From Allosphingosinicella sp042666435 (GTDB lineage: Bacteria; Pseudomonadota; Alphaproteobacteria; Sphingomonadales; Sphingomonadaceae), in NCBI RefSeq assembly GCF_042666435.1, contig NZ_JBHTDC010000001.1, forward strand, positions 744,001 to 808,000: 64,000 nucleotides of DNA, read 5' to 3'. Below the pieces are notes generated by a model. That model did no database searches. It saw only the letters and a list, made by a program, of their open reading frames with translations, and had not been told where the DNA came from. Below, piece by piece: positions 1 to 7,710 of the stretch; the first letter of the stretch is position 1, and each line of letters begins with the position of its first letter. A program made the position numbers and the translations under genes.

Positions 1-1014
1 GGCGCGGGAGTCGACACTTTGGACGGTATCGAGAATGCGATCGGCTCGGCCTTCGCCGACAATATCGCCGGCACCACCGGCGCCAACCGGCTGGAGGGCG
101 GCGGCGGCGACGATTCCCTTGGCGGCCAGGCCGGCAAGGATGTGCTGATCGGCGCGGGCGGCAACGACGTATTGCGCGGCGGCCGCGGCAACGACCAGAT
201 GCGCGGCGGCGCCGCCGACGACATCTATTTCGTCAACGACGCTGGCGACCAGACGATCGAGGGGCTGGGCCAGGGCTATGACCAGGTGAAGGCGTTCGTC
301 GATCATGTGCTGGCCGACAATATCGAGGAGCTGCGGCTGTTCGGGGCGGCGGCCACCGGCACCGGCAACGGGCTCGACAACGCGATCTTCGGATCAAGCA
401 TCGCCAACACCTTGTCCGGTCTCGGCGGCAACGACACGCTTCGCGGCCAGAGCGGGGTCGATACGCTCCATGGCGGCGACGATGCCGACATCCTTTACGG
501 AGCGCTCGGCAATGACAGCCTGTTCGGCGACGCCGGCGCCGATCGGTTGAACGGCGAGGACGGCGTCGACACGCTCGACGGCGGCGCCGGCGACGACCGG
601 CTGTTCGGCGAGGCGGCCGCTGACATCCTGGACGGCGGGACCGGCAAGGACGCGCTCAACGGCGGCACGCAGCGCGACACGATGACGGGCGGCGCCGACG
701 CCGACCAATTCGTGTTCGACGACGGCGACACCGCGGCCACCCGCAACGGCGCCGACATCATCACCGATTTCAACCGGACGGAAGGCGACCGCATCAACCT
801 GAGGCAGGTGGACGCCAACGCCGATGTCGGCGGCGACCAGAATTTCACCTTCGTCGGCGACGCCGCTTTCTCGGGCGCGGCCGGCGAGCTGCGCTATTCC
901 CACGCGCAGGGCAATACCTATATCGAGGGCGACACCAATGGCGATGGCAGCGCCGACTTCATGATCCGCCTCGACGGCATCGTCGAACCGATCGCCGGCG
1001 ATTTCGCGCTGTAG
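1..1014 (+). CDS. RTX calcium-binding secreted protein, C-terminal part (5' end outside window)
   Basis: The reading frame is open from base 1, so the N-terminus lies upstream of the window. The visible ~337 residues are mostly glycine/aspartate-rich nonapeptides of the GGxGxDxLx type (for example GGGGDDSLGG, GGAGDDRLFG), which in RTX proteins bind calcium as a parallel beta-roll after secretion. The last ~110 residues (from GGADADQFVFDD to the end) resemble the C-terminal domain of M10 serralysins. The protein ends in GDFAL, a hydrophobic tail typical of type I secretion signals. The catalytic or adhesive part that would define the function is not visible, so protease, lipase or adhesin cannot be told apart. 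Family assignment is firm; function is open. Confidence 0.9.
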   Translation, partial: GAGVDTLDGIENAIGSAFADNIAGTTGANRLEGGGGDDSLGGQAGKDVLIGAGGNDVLRGGRGNDQMRGGAADDIYFVNDAGDQTIEGLGQGYDQVKAFVDHVLADNIEELRLFGAAATGTGNGLDNAIFGSSIANTLSGLGGNDTLRGQSGVDTLHGGDDADILYGALGNDSLFGDAGADRLNGEDGVDTLDGGAGDDRLFGEAAADILDGGTGKDALNGGTQRDTMTGGADADQFVFDDGDTAATRNGADIITDFNRTEGDRINLRQVDANADVGGDQNFTFVGDAAFSGAAGELRYSHAQGNTYIEGDTNGDGSADFMIRLDGIVEPIAGDFAL

Positions 1015-1049
1015 GGAAGGCCGCTGCCGGTAACGTTTCGGGAGATGCA

Positions 1050-1223
1050 ATGACTGGCCCCCGCAAGAAAGCATCGCAGGCGGGGGGCTTTCTCGTCGCC
1101 GCCGGCATGCTTGTCGGCACCGTGGGCGGCGTCGCGGCGGGTCAACCGAGCGCCGGTTTCCTCATTGGCCTGGGGGCGGGCCTGGCGCTCGCGCTCTTCA
1201 TCTGGTGGCGCGACCGGCCCTAG
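1050..1223 (+). CDS. Small membrane protein, 57 aa, unknown function
   Basis: A 58-codon frame starts at ATG 1050, six bases after a GGAG at 1041-1044, and ends with TAG at 1221. The product has a basic N-terminus (MTGPRKKASQ), a glycine-rich hydrophobic segment (about residues 12-32), a short turn (QPSAG), a second hydrophobic segment (about 37-51) and a positive tail WWRDRP. This predicts a two-helix inner-membrane hairpin. It lies 35 bases behind the RTX gene on the same strand and could share its transcript. I do not recognise a family. Codon use looks native. Confidence 0.55.
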   Translation: MTGPRKKASQAGGFLVAAGMLVGTVGGVAAGQPSAGFLIGLGAGLALALFIWWRDRP

Positions 1224-1224
1224 A

Positions 1225-1878
1225 TCATCCGATCCGCCGCCCAGCCCAGACCACGCGGCCGACAACATCGATCGTTTCCAGACGGCAATCGGGCCAGCCG
1301 GGATAGGCCGCATTGTCGCTGCTGATGGAAATGGTTCGCGCCGACGGGTTCACCGCCAGACGCTTGACCATCAGCGCCTCGTCGATGCGCAGCACGTAGA
1401 TGCCGTCGCGCAGCCGCTCGGCGGCGTCGCCGCGGTCGACCATGATCTCGTCGCCGTCGGCCAGGGTCGGAATCATCGAATCCCCTTCCACCCGGATCGT
1501 CGACAATAGCCGGACGTCGCCCGTTCCTAGCCGCCGAAGCCAGCCGGCGTCGAAGGCGAGGCTCGAGCGGAACCGCTCCTCCCCCGGCAGAGCGCCATGG
1601 CCGGCGCTGGCGCCGACATCAAGCCGGGGCACGACGACATGGTCCGGCTCCCGCCCCGGATCGGGCGCGGGGCCGCCGAGGCGCTCCTCGGGCACTTCGA
1701 AATAACGGGCGAGCAGGCGCCGGTCCGCTTCCGCCAGCCGCTTCGGAATGCCGCGCTTGATATATTGCTGAACATAAGCCGCGTTGCGCCCGATCAGCCG
1801 CGACAGGCCGGCATAATCCTCGCCCCGCTCTCCGATCAGCCGCTCTAGTTCCGCGCGCGCATCCATCCTTTCGCTCAT
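1225..1878 (-). CDS. LexA/CI-like repressor with S24 peptidase domain
   Basis: 217 aa. The N-terminal ~60 residues look like a helix-turn-helix domain (LSRLIGRNAAYVQQYIKRG). The C-terminal ~100 residues are an S24 LexA/UmuD-type self-cleavage domain. The expected Ser is S134 in VEGDSMIPT and the expected Lys is K172 in ALMVKRLAV; both are present. Such proteins repress DNA-damage or prophage-type genes and lose repression by autoproteolysis, usually RecA-stimulated. The gene is divergent from a small HTH-like gene at 1964, and the 85-base gap holds an inverted repeat that could be its operator. An alternative start is M5. No other phage genes surround it, so it is probably a domesticated regulator. 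Confidence 0.88.
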   Translation of the reverse strand: MSERMDARAELERLIGERGEDYAGLSRLIGRNAAYVQQYIKRGIPKRLAEADRRLLARYFEVPEERLGGPAPDPGREPDHVVVPRLDVGASAGHGALPGEERFRSSLAFDAGWLRRLGTGDVRLLSTIRVEGDSMIPTLADGDEIMVDRGDAAERLRDGIYVLRIDEALMVKRLAVNPSARTISISSDNAAYPGWPDCRLETIDVVGRVVWAGRRIG

Positions 1879-1882
1879 AGCA

Positions 1883-1907
1883 TAGGATTTTTCCTAGACA
1901 AGTAGGA
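1883..1907. promoter_or_regulatory. Putative operator with three TAGGA half-sites between divergent regulators
   Basis: The sequence reads TAGGA-tttt-TCCTA-gacaag-TAGGA. It is a perfect 5-bp inverted repeat with a 4-base spacer, followed by a third half-site in the first orientation. It begins 5 bases upstream of the S24 repressor start codon and lies ~57 bases upstream of the small gene at 1964. Binding here could block both divergent genes. The inverted repeat is seen directly; its role as operator is inferred. Confidence 0.5.
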
Positions 1908-1963
1908 ATTCGCCTCGGATGGTGAACATAATGGGAACACGGTCGAGTCGAAAGGAGCCGCTC

Positions 1964-2158
1964 ATGCTATTGCCGCGCGTCGAACGCTATTTGAGGCGGA
2001 GCGGAACGCCGCCCACCCGTTTCGGCCGGGAAGCGGTCCACGATCCCCGCTTCGTCTTCGATCTGCGCAACGGCCGCGAGCCCAGACCCGCGACCGCCGC
2101 GCGAGTCTCGGCCTATCTCGACATACGCGAGGGCGGGAGGAATTCGTGGCCGCGCTGA
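1964..2158 (+). CDS. Small HTH-like (Cro-like?) protein, 64 aa
   Basis: ATG 1964 is preceded by AAAGGAG at 1951-1957 with good spacing, which favours it over the upstream ATG at 1919. The product starts MLLPRVERYLRRSG and contains TPPTRFGREAVHDPRFVFDL followed by an RNGREPRPATAARVSAYL stretch. The pattern fits a short winged or helix-turn-helix DNA-binding fold as in Cro/CI-type proteins, but no hallmark residues prove it. The gene is divergent from the S24 repressor and overlaps the next gene by 13 bases, so the two are probably cotranscribed and translationally coupled. Confidence 0.65.
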   Translation: MLLPRVERYLRRSGTPPTRFGREAVHDPRFVFDLRNGREPRPATAARVSAYLDIREGGRNSWPR

Positions 2159-2481
2159 CCGACGCGACGAGCGCCCTTTTGCGCGCCGTCACTAGGAACA
2201 TTGGGAACTTTCGCGCCCTCGCTTATGAGGAGATCGTCAGCCGTGCCTGGGCGAGCGTGACCTTCACCGGCGCGCGCCACCGGATAGTCCTCAGGCTGGA
2301 GGGCGAAGGCGCGGAGGACGCGGCGGCGGCCTTCGTCGACAATCTCGAAGCGGCCGAGTTCGACTTGGGCGGCCACATCGTCGCCGACATCGCCTTGGTG
2401 TCGAGCGAGCGCCTGACCGGCCCCGACGGCGCGCCGCTGGTCCGGATCGGGCTGGAAGCGTTGACGGTCGAGGACCGGTGA
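2146..2481 (+). CDS. Conserved hypothetical protein, 111 aa
   Basis: GTG 2146 has GGGAGG at 2135-2140 and overlaps the stop of the upstream HTH-like gene. The product is soluble, starts (V)AALTDATSALLRAVTRN, and has an alternating beta pattern (WASVTFTGARHRIVLRLEGEG... FDLGGHIVADIALVSSE) with no signal peptide or membrane helix. I do not recognise a domain. Pairing with a small HTH-like protein under a possible S24-controlled promoter suggests it belongs to the same regulatory module, by position only. Confidence 0.65.
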   Translation: MAALTDATSALLRAVTRNIGNFRALAYEEIVSRAWASVTFTGARHRIVLRLEGEGAEDAAAAFVDNLEAAEFDLGGHIVADIALVSSERLTGPDGAPLVRIGLEALTVEDR

Positions 2482-2485
2482 CGGC

Positions 2486-3259
2486 TCAGGCGCCGCGCGC
2501 GGCCATTTTCTGGAGCGCATCGAGCGCGCTGCGCAAGCGGTCGTCCGCAGGCTCGTCCGCCGGTTCGTCCATGTTCGCGGCGACCACCGGCTCGGAAGCC
2601 GGGGCGGCTGCTGGGGCGGGAGCGGCGCGAGCGTGTCGGCGGCGCGCCACGCCCAGTTCCAGCCGCCGCATCAGGTCTCCGATGCTCTGCACTTCGAGCT
2701 CGATCGGCGGTTCGGCGGCAGGGTCAGCAACGAACTCGGACTGTTGCGCCAGGGGAGAAACCTCTTCGACGGCGGGTCCGTCGGCGATGAAGCGCGGCAA
2801 ATCGTGGCCCCAGGGCTCCGGCGCGGCGGGGATTTCCTGCTCGATCTCGATGAACGGCTCGCCAAGGTCGAGTCCGGCGACCAGCGGACGGCGCGAGGGC
2901 GCGTCGGGATGGGCGTCGGCCCGGCGAAGCCTTGGCGTCTCCAGATGGACTTCCCGGGAAAATGCGCGGCGGCGCGGCGAAGGCCGAGTGCCCAGGGCGC
3001 GAAGCAGCAACCAGGTGCAAAGGAATGCGGCGATGGTGCCGGCGATCACGACGGCGAGGCGCGCCGTCGAACCGAGCGGCGGTTGCGCGGCCGGCAGCAG
3101 GCCGGGCAGGCCCGTCGCCTCGACAGCACCGGAGAAAAGCGGGTCCGGCATGGCATAGGCGACGAACGCCACCGACAAGGCCGCCAGCGCCGCCATCGGC
3201 AGATCGAGCGGCGACGCGCCGCGCGCGCCTGCCCTCGTCACGATATCATTCTCTATCAT
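2486..3259 (-). CDS. Membrane protein with long acidic/proline-rich C-terminal region, 257 aa
   Basis: Two predicted membrane helices lie near residues 18-36 and 67-87. They are followed by a ~165-residue hydrophilic tail rich in Pro, Glu and Arg that includes the motif SIGDLMRRLELGVARRR. The start codon overlaps the stop of the upstream glycosyltransferase gene by four bases (ATGA), so the two are translationally coupled. That context suggests a role in exopolysaccharide or envelope biogenesis, perhaps as a scaffold, but no family is recognised. Convergent with the hypothetical gene at 2146, leaving a 4-base gap. Confidence 0.7.
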   Translation of the reverse strand: MIENDIVTRAGARGASPLDLPMAALAALSVAFVAYAMPDPLFSGAVEATGLPGLLPAAQPPLGSTARLAVVIAGTIAAFLCTWLLLRALGTRPSPRRRAFSREVHLETPRLRRADAHPDAPSRRPLVAGLDLGEPFIEIEQEIPAAPEPWGHDLPRFIADGPAVEEVSPLAQQSEFVADPAAEPPIELEVQSIGDLMRRLELGVARRRHARAAPAPAAAPASEPVVAANMDEPADEPADDRLRSALDALQKMAARGA

Positions 3260-4461
3260 CGCAGAATCTTGCCCGTCAGCTTCTGGTAAACGGGAATGTA
3301 GCGCGCAATGTTTGACGACCAGTTACGATGCTCCTCGACGAAGCGGCGGGCGGCGTCGCGGCGCTCCTCCCAGCCGTCGCGATCGGCGAACAGACCGCTC
3401 AGCGCGGCCGCCAGCGCGGCCGGATCGCCGGCGGAAAAAAGGGTGCCGGTCACATTGTCGTCGATCAGCTCGCGGTGGCCGCCGACGTCGGATGCCGACA
3501 CCAATTTCCGCTGCGCCATCGCCTCCAGCGGCTTCAGCGGAGTCACCAGCTCGGTCAACCGCATCGCCTTGCGGGGATAAGCGAGGATGTCGATCAAAGC
3601 GTAATAGCCGTCCACCTCCTCGTGCGGCACCCGGCCGACGAAATGGATGCGCGAAGCGGCGGGCGAGCGTTCGGCCTGGGCTTTCAGCGCCCCCTCCATC
3701 GGCCCGCCGCCGACGAGCAGGAGCTGCGCTTTGGGCCGTTCGGCAAGCAGCAGCGGCATCGCGGCGATGAGGTCGTCCAGCCCTTCATAATCGTAGAAGG
3801 AGCCGATGAAGCCGATCACCTCAGCCTCGTTCAGACCGAGACTCCTGGCGAAAACCGGATCGGGCGGGAGTGGCGTCCCGAACAAGGCCATGTCGACCCC
3901 GTTGGGGGCGACGACGATCCTGTCCCGGTCGATGCCCCGCGCGATCAGATCGCCGCGCAGCCCTTCGCAGATGACGGCGACGGCGTCGGCGCGGCGGGCG
4001 GCGTGCGTTTCCAGCATCCTGGTCAGCCGATAACGAAGCGAACCTTCCCGACCGGTGCCGTTGCCGACGGCGGCATCTTCCCAGAAGGCCCGTATCTCAT
4101 AGACCAGCGGCAGCTTCCGCCGCCGCGCGACCGGCAAAGCGGCGAGCGCGTTCAGCACCGGCGAGTGGACATGCACCAGGTCCGGCCGCCATGCCGCGAC
4201 GAGTTCGTCGAGCCGCGCGGACAGCGCCCGCACCTCGCGCCATTCGCCGAGCGGCGAAGGTCCGCCGGCCGAGGGTGGAGTCCGGTAGAAGGTGATGCCG
4301 TCGATCGTCTCGGGATCGGGTCCGGGATTCGTGTGGCGAACGCCGGTGAGGCACGCCACCTCCCAGCCGCGCGCCATCTGCGCCTTCAGGATCGCCCGCG
4401 TCCGGAAAGTGTAGCCGCTGTGAAGCGGCAGGCCGTGGTCGAGCACATGCAGGATCCGCAT
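3256..4461 (-). CDS. Exosortase A system-associated GT4 glycosyltransferase
   Basis: 401 aa from ATG 4461; a TTG at 4482 would add seven residues but is less likely. The N-terminus MRILHVLDHGLPLHSGYTFR matches the hallmark of the PEP-CTERM/exosortase A-associated glycosyltransferase family (LHSGYTFR). The C-terminal half shows the GT4 pattern: PNGVD near residue 190, FIGSFYDYEGLDDLI, and an acidic EAM region (PLKPLEAMAQRKLVSASDVGG). Such enzymes transfer a sugar from a nucleotide or lipid donor during exopolysaccharide assembly at the cytoplasmic face. It is divergent from the small ORF and O-ligase at 4546-6034. The exosortase itself is not in this window. Confidence 0.87.
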   Translation of the reverse strand: MRILHVLDHGLPLHSGYTFRTRAILKAQMARGWEVACLTGVRHTNPGPDPETIDGITFYRTPPSAGGPSPLGEWREVRALSARLDELVAAWRPDLVHVHSPVLNALAALPVARRRKLPLVYEIRAFWEDAAVGNGTGREGSLRYRLTRMLETHAARRADAVAVICEGLRGDLIARGIDRDRIVVAPNGVDMALFGTPLPPDPVFARSLGLNEAEVIGFIGSFYDYEGLDDLIAAMPLLLAERPKAQLLLVGGGPMEGALKAQAERSPAASRIHFVGRVPHEEVDGYYALIDILAYPRKAMRLTELVTPLKPLEAMAQRKLVSASDVGGHRELIDDNVTGTLFSAGDPAALAAALSGLFADRDGWEERRDAARRFVEEHRNWSSNIARYIPVYQKLTGKILR

Positions 4462-4545
4462 GGCGACGCTCTGCCACGACAAGCTTAACGGCGCGTCAAC
4501 CGCCGGCCTCTATGAAGGAGCGATGACGGGCACGGGACCAGAGGC

Positions 4546-4680
4546 ATGATCGACAATTTCGCGCTCGCGCTGACCCACGGGTTGATGATCGTGACGGCAT
4601 GGCGCCTCCTCGCCCGTCCCGATCTCGACGACGACAAGCAGCCCGCGCCCGCGCCGAAGGAGCCACTCCCCCGTGCGTGA
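4546..4680 (+). CDS. Small protein (44 aa) upstream of and overlapping the O-ligase gene
   Basis: ATG 4546 opens a 45-codon frame that ends in TGA 4678-4680 and overlaps the GTG start of the next gene by 8 bases, as expected for coupling. The product begins MIDNFALALTHGLMIVTAWR, a single amphipathic or membrane helix, then a charged segment LARPDLDDDKQ and a Pro/Ala tail. It may be a membrane-anchored partner of the O-ligase; no family is recognised. The SD is weak, with GAGG only two bases before the ATG (4541-4544). Confidence 0.5.
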   Translation: MIDNFALALTHGLMIVTAWRLLARPDLDDDKQPAPAPKEPLPRA

Positions 4681-6034
4681 CCTCGCGTTCGTCGGATTCC
4701 TCGCGGCCCTCCTGGCGATGGCGCTCAAGCGGCCGTTCCTGTTCGTGCTGGCTTACGCCTATGTCGACATCGTCGCGCCGCAGCGGCTGAGCTATTATCT
4801 GCTGAACAGCATTCCGGTGTCGATGATCGTCGCCGGCCTCGCCGTCGCCGGCTGGTTCATCGCCGACGACAAGCGGCATTTCAAAGTGACGGGGCGGCAA
4901 TGGCTGATGCTGATTCTGCTCGGCTATGCGGGCCTCACCACATTGAGCGCCGACTTCCCGATCGAGGCCTATGACAAATGGGAATGGGTCTGGAAGGCGA
5001 TGGTGTGGGCGATCTTCCTCCCCTTTACCCTGCGCACCAGACTGAGGATCGAAGCCTATCTCCTGTTCATGATTCTGTCGGCCGGCGCGATCATCATCGT
5101 CGGCGGTTTGAAGACGGTTGCCTCTGGCGGCGGCTACGGCGCGCTCAACCTGATGATCGACAATAATAGCGGCCTCTACGAAGGCAGCACGATCTCGACC
5201 GTCGCCATCGCCATCATACCCGTCATCCTCTGGCTCGCCCGCTTCGGCACGATCTATCCGCGCGACTGGCGGGTGCGCGGCTTCGCTTACGCCCTCATCT
5301 TCGCATGCCTGCTGATGCCGGTGGGAACCGAGGCGCGAACCGGCCTGGTCTGCATCGCCGCTCTCGCGATACTGATGCTCCGCGACGCCAAAAACCGCTT
5401 CGTCTATGTCGGCATGGTCGGGATCGCATTGGTCGCCGCCATCCCCTTCCTGCCGCAAACCTTCACCAGCCGGATGGAGACCATCTCCACCTATCAGGCG
5501 GACAGCTCGGCGACGACCCGCCTGGCGGTCTGGGCCTGGACGCTGGATTATGTGCAGGACCATCCGCTCGGCGGCGGCTTCGAGGCCTATCGCCAGAACC
5601 GGCTGCAGGTGGATACCGTGTCGAGCCAGACCGCCGGGGCGGTCGAAATGGTTGCTCAGACGACCAGCCAGGATTCGGGCCGCGCCTATCACAGCAGCTA
5701 TTTCGAGATGCTCGGCGAGCAGGGCTTTCCGGGCCTCATCCTGTTCCTCCTGATCCACGGCATCGGCGTCGTCCGGATGGAGATATTGCGCCGCCGATAC
5801 CGGAAGGCGGACGAGGGCGAAGAATGGATCGCGCCCCTGGCGACGGCGCTCCAGCACGGCCAGCTCGTCTATCTGATCGGGTCGCTGTTCGTCGGCATCG
5901 CCTTCCAGCCGTTCATCTACATGCTGCTCGCCGTGCAGATCGGATTCGACGCCTATGTGACGCGCAAGGCGCGCGACGCCGTTCCGTCCCGCTGGGCGAG
6001 CGCCGCAACCGAGGCGGAACCCGCCACCACCTGA
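4673..6034 (+). CDS. Putative O-glycosylation ligase, exosortase A system-associated (Wzy/O-antigen ligase-like)
   Basis: 453 aa from GTG 4673. About ten membrane helices run through the protein. The family's cytoplasm-facing start (RDLAFVGFLAALLAMALKRP), the early APQRLSY segment, and the large periplasmic region near residues 265-340 (TSRMETISTYQADSSATTR and DHPLGGGFEAYRQNR) match the O-ligase family that accompanies exosortase A loci. Family members are thought to polymerise or ligate lipid-linked glycans on the periplasmic side. Overlaps the preceding 44-aa ORF and ends 3 bases before the convergent PfpI-type gene. Confidence 0.87.
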   Translation: MRDLAFVGFLAALLAMALKRPFLFVLAYAYVDIVAPQRLSYYLLNSIPVSMIVAGLAVAGWFIADDKRHFKVTGRQWLMLILLGYAGLTTLSADFPIEAYDKWEWVWKAMVWAIFLPFTLRTRLRIEAYLLFMILSAGAIIIVGGLKTVASGGGYGALNLMIDNNSGLYEGSTISTVAIAIIPVILWLARFGTIYPRDWRVRGFAYALIFACLLMPVGTEARTGLVCIAALAILMLRDAKNRFVYVGMVGIALVAAIPFLPQTFTSRMETISTYQADSSATTRLAVWAWTLDYVQDHPLGGGFEAYRQNRLQVDTVSSQTAGAVEMVAQTTSQDSGRAYHSSYFEMLGEQGFPGLILFLLIHGIGVVRMEILRRRYRKADEGEEWIAPLATALQHGQLVYLIGSLFVGIAFQPFIYMLLAVQIGFDAYVTRKARDAVPSRWASAATEAEPATT

Positions 6035-6037
6035 AGC

Positions 6038-6586
6038 CTAGACGGCCTCCAGCGGGGCCTCTGCGTTCTCGACGACCTGGATGAACGCCTCGGTGAAGGC
6101 CGGGATATCCTCGGGCTTGCGGCTGGTGACGAGATTGCCGTCCACCGCCGTCTCGCGGTCCACCACTTCGGCGCCGGCATTTCGGAGGTCGGTTCGGATC
6201 GAGGGCCAGCCCGTGACCGTGCGGCCGCGTATCACGTCGGCTTCCGCCAGCAGCCAAGGGCCGTGGCAGATCGCGGCGACGGGTTTCCCGGCATCGACGA
6301 ATTTCCTGACCGTATAGACGACCTGCTCCTCGGTCCGCAGCTTGTCCGGATTCTTGGTCCCGCCAGGGAGCAGCAACGCGTCATATTCCTTGCTGTCCAC
6401 GTCTTCGATCGCGCAGTCGGGCTTTACCCTCTCGCCGTTGTCGCCTTCGATCTCCCGGGTGTCGAGCGACGCGAGCGTCACCCTGGCGCCCCGGTCGATC
6501 AATGTCCGGCGCGGGTCGAGCAACTCGGAATCCTCGAAGCCGTTCGTCGCGATGATCAATATTCTGGCGTCCGATATGTTCGGCAT
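6038..6586 (-). CDS. PfpI/YhbO-type DJ-1 superfamily protein (type 1 glutamine amidotransferase-like)
   Basis: 182 aa from ATG 6586, chosen because GGAG lies six bases upstream; a TTG four codons earlier is possible. The nucleophile elbow AICHGPW carries the conserved Cys (C107), with an acidic partner early in the chain (GFEDSELL). Members are stress-induced deglycases, hydrolases or chaperones acting in the cytoplasm; the exact substrate is debated. Length is normal. Monocistronic, convergent with the O-ligase gene and divergent from topoisomerase IB. Confidence 0.88.
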   Translation of the reverse strand: MPNISDARILIIATNGFEDSELLDPRRTLIDRGARVTLASLDTREIEGDNGERVKPDCAIEDVDSKEYDALLLPGGTKNPDKLRTEEQVVYTVRKFVDAGKPVAAICHGPWLLAEADVIRGRTVTGWPSIRTDLRNAGAEVVDRETAVDGNLVTSRKPEDIPAFTEAFIQVVENAEAPLEAV

Positions 6587-6702
6587 GATCGTCTCCAATT
6601 CGGGTTGGGTTTCGCTATCAACCGGCGGCGGCCGGGCGCCGTTCCGGAACGAAGCGGCGGCGCGAACCTTTATCGCGCTGTCACGAAAGGAAAGTTCCGC
6701 CG

Positions 6703-7710
6703 ATGCTCTGCTATGTCGACGACGCGCTGCCCGGCATCACCCGCAAGCGGCGCGGCCGCTACTGGCAATATTTCGACGCCAAGGGGGAGCGCATCGCCGA
6801 CCGGGACGAGATCGACCGGTTGAACGGCATCGGCCTCCCGCCCGCATATCGGGATGCCTGGTACTGCCCCTCGCCGGAAGGCCATATCCAGGCGATCGGC
6901 TATGACGACAAGGGGCGGAAGCAATACCGCTACCATGTCGATTTCCGGGCCCAGCAGGAGGCCGCCAAATATGACGGCTGCGCAAGCTTCGGGCGCGCCC
7001 TCCCGCTGCTGCGCGCCCGGGTCGAGGAGGACATGGCGGGCCGGAAACTGGACCGCGAAACGGTGGTCGCCGCCGTCGTTCGGCTGCTCGACCTCGGCCA
7101 TATCCGGATCGGCAACGAAAGCTATGCCAAGGCGAACAAGAGCTTCGGCGCGACCACGCTGCGCAACCGCCATGCGCGCGTCAAAGGCAAGACGGTCAAG
7201 ATGCGGTTCCAGGGCAAATCCGGCAAGCTCCAGGAATTGTCGGTCACCGACGGCAACCTCACCCGGCTGGTCAGGCGTTGCCAGGATCTGCCGGGCCAGC
7301 AGCTTTTCCAGTTCGTCGACGATGAGGGCGATCCGCGCGCGGTCGGTTCCAGCGACGTCAACGCCTATATCCGCGAGGCCATGGGCGATGAATTCACCGC
7401 CAAGCATTTCCGGACCTGGGGCGCGAGCACGATCGCTTTCGAGCAAATCTGCGGCGCCGGGGAAGAAGGCATAAGTCTCAAGGAGATGCTGGAGCCAGTG
7501 GCCGAGGCGCTCGGCAATACCCCGGCGATCAGCCGCAAATCCTATGTCCATCCCGCCCTGATCGAAGCGGTGAAGCAGAACCCGCGCGATCCGCTCGGCG
7601 GGTTGCAATGCCCCCGCGCGACCAAATATCTGTCGAGCGCCGAGCGGGGCCTGATCGAATTCCTGGAGAATGAGGCCGCCGCGGCAGAAACCGAGACCAA
7701 GGCAGCTTGA
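6703..7710 (+). CDS. DNA topoisomerase IB (poxvirus-like, bacterial)
   Basis: 335 aa. The N-terminal DNA-binding part contains ITRKRRGRYWQYFD and GLPPAYRDAWYCP. The catalytic core contains the expected Arg in HIRIGNESY, the Lys in the beta-hairpin VKGKTVKMRFQGKSGK, the KHFRTWGAST helix and the active-site Tyr in SRKSYVHP (Y281). It relaxes supercoils through a 3'-phosphotyrosyl intermediate. Its stop overlaps the ATG of the MscS gene (ATGA), so the two are cotranscribed. Complete by family length. Confidence 0.93.
   Translation: MLCYVDDALPGITRKRRGRYWQYFDAKGERIADRDEIDRLNGIGLPPAYRDAWYCPSPEGHIQAIGYDDKGRKQYRYHVDFRAQQEAAKYDGCASFGRALPLLRARVEEDMAGRKLDRETVVAAVVRLLDLGHIRIGNESYAKANKSFGATTLRNRHARVKGKTVKMRFQGKSGKLQELSVTDGNLTRLVRRCQDLPGQQLFQFVDDEGDPRAVGSSDVNAYIREAMGDEFTAKHFRTWGASTIAFEQICGAGEEGISLKEMLEPVAEALGNTPAISRKSYVHPALIEAVKQNPRDPLGGLQCPRATKYLSSAERGLIEFLENEAAAAETETKAA

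Noticed and set aside
4496..5857. 453-codon minus-strand frame opposite the O-ligase
   Set aside because: Highly polar His/Asp/Arg-rich translation typical of antisense to membrane proteins.
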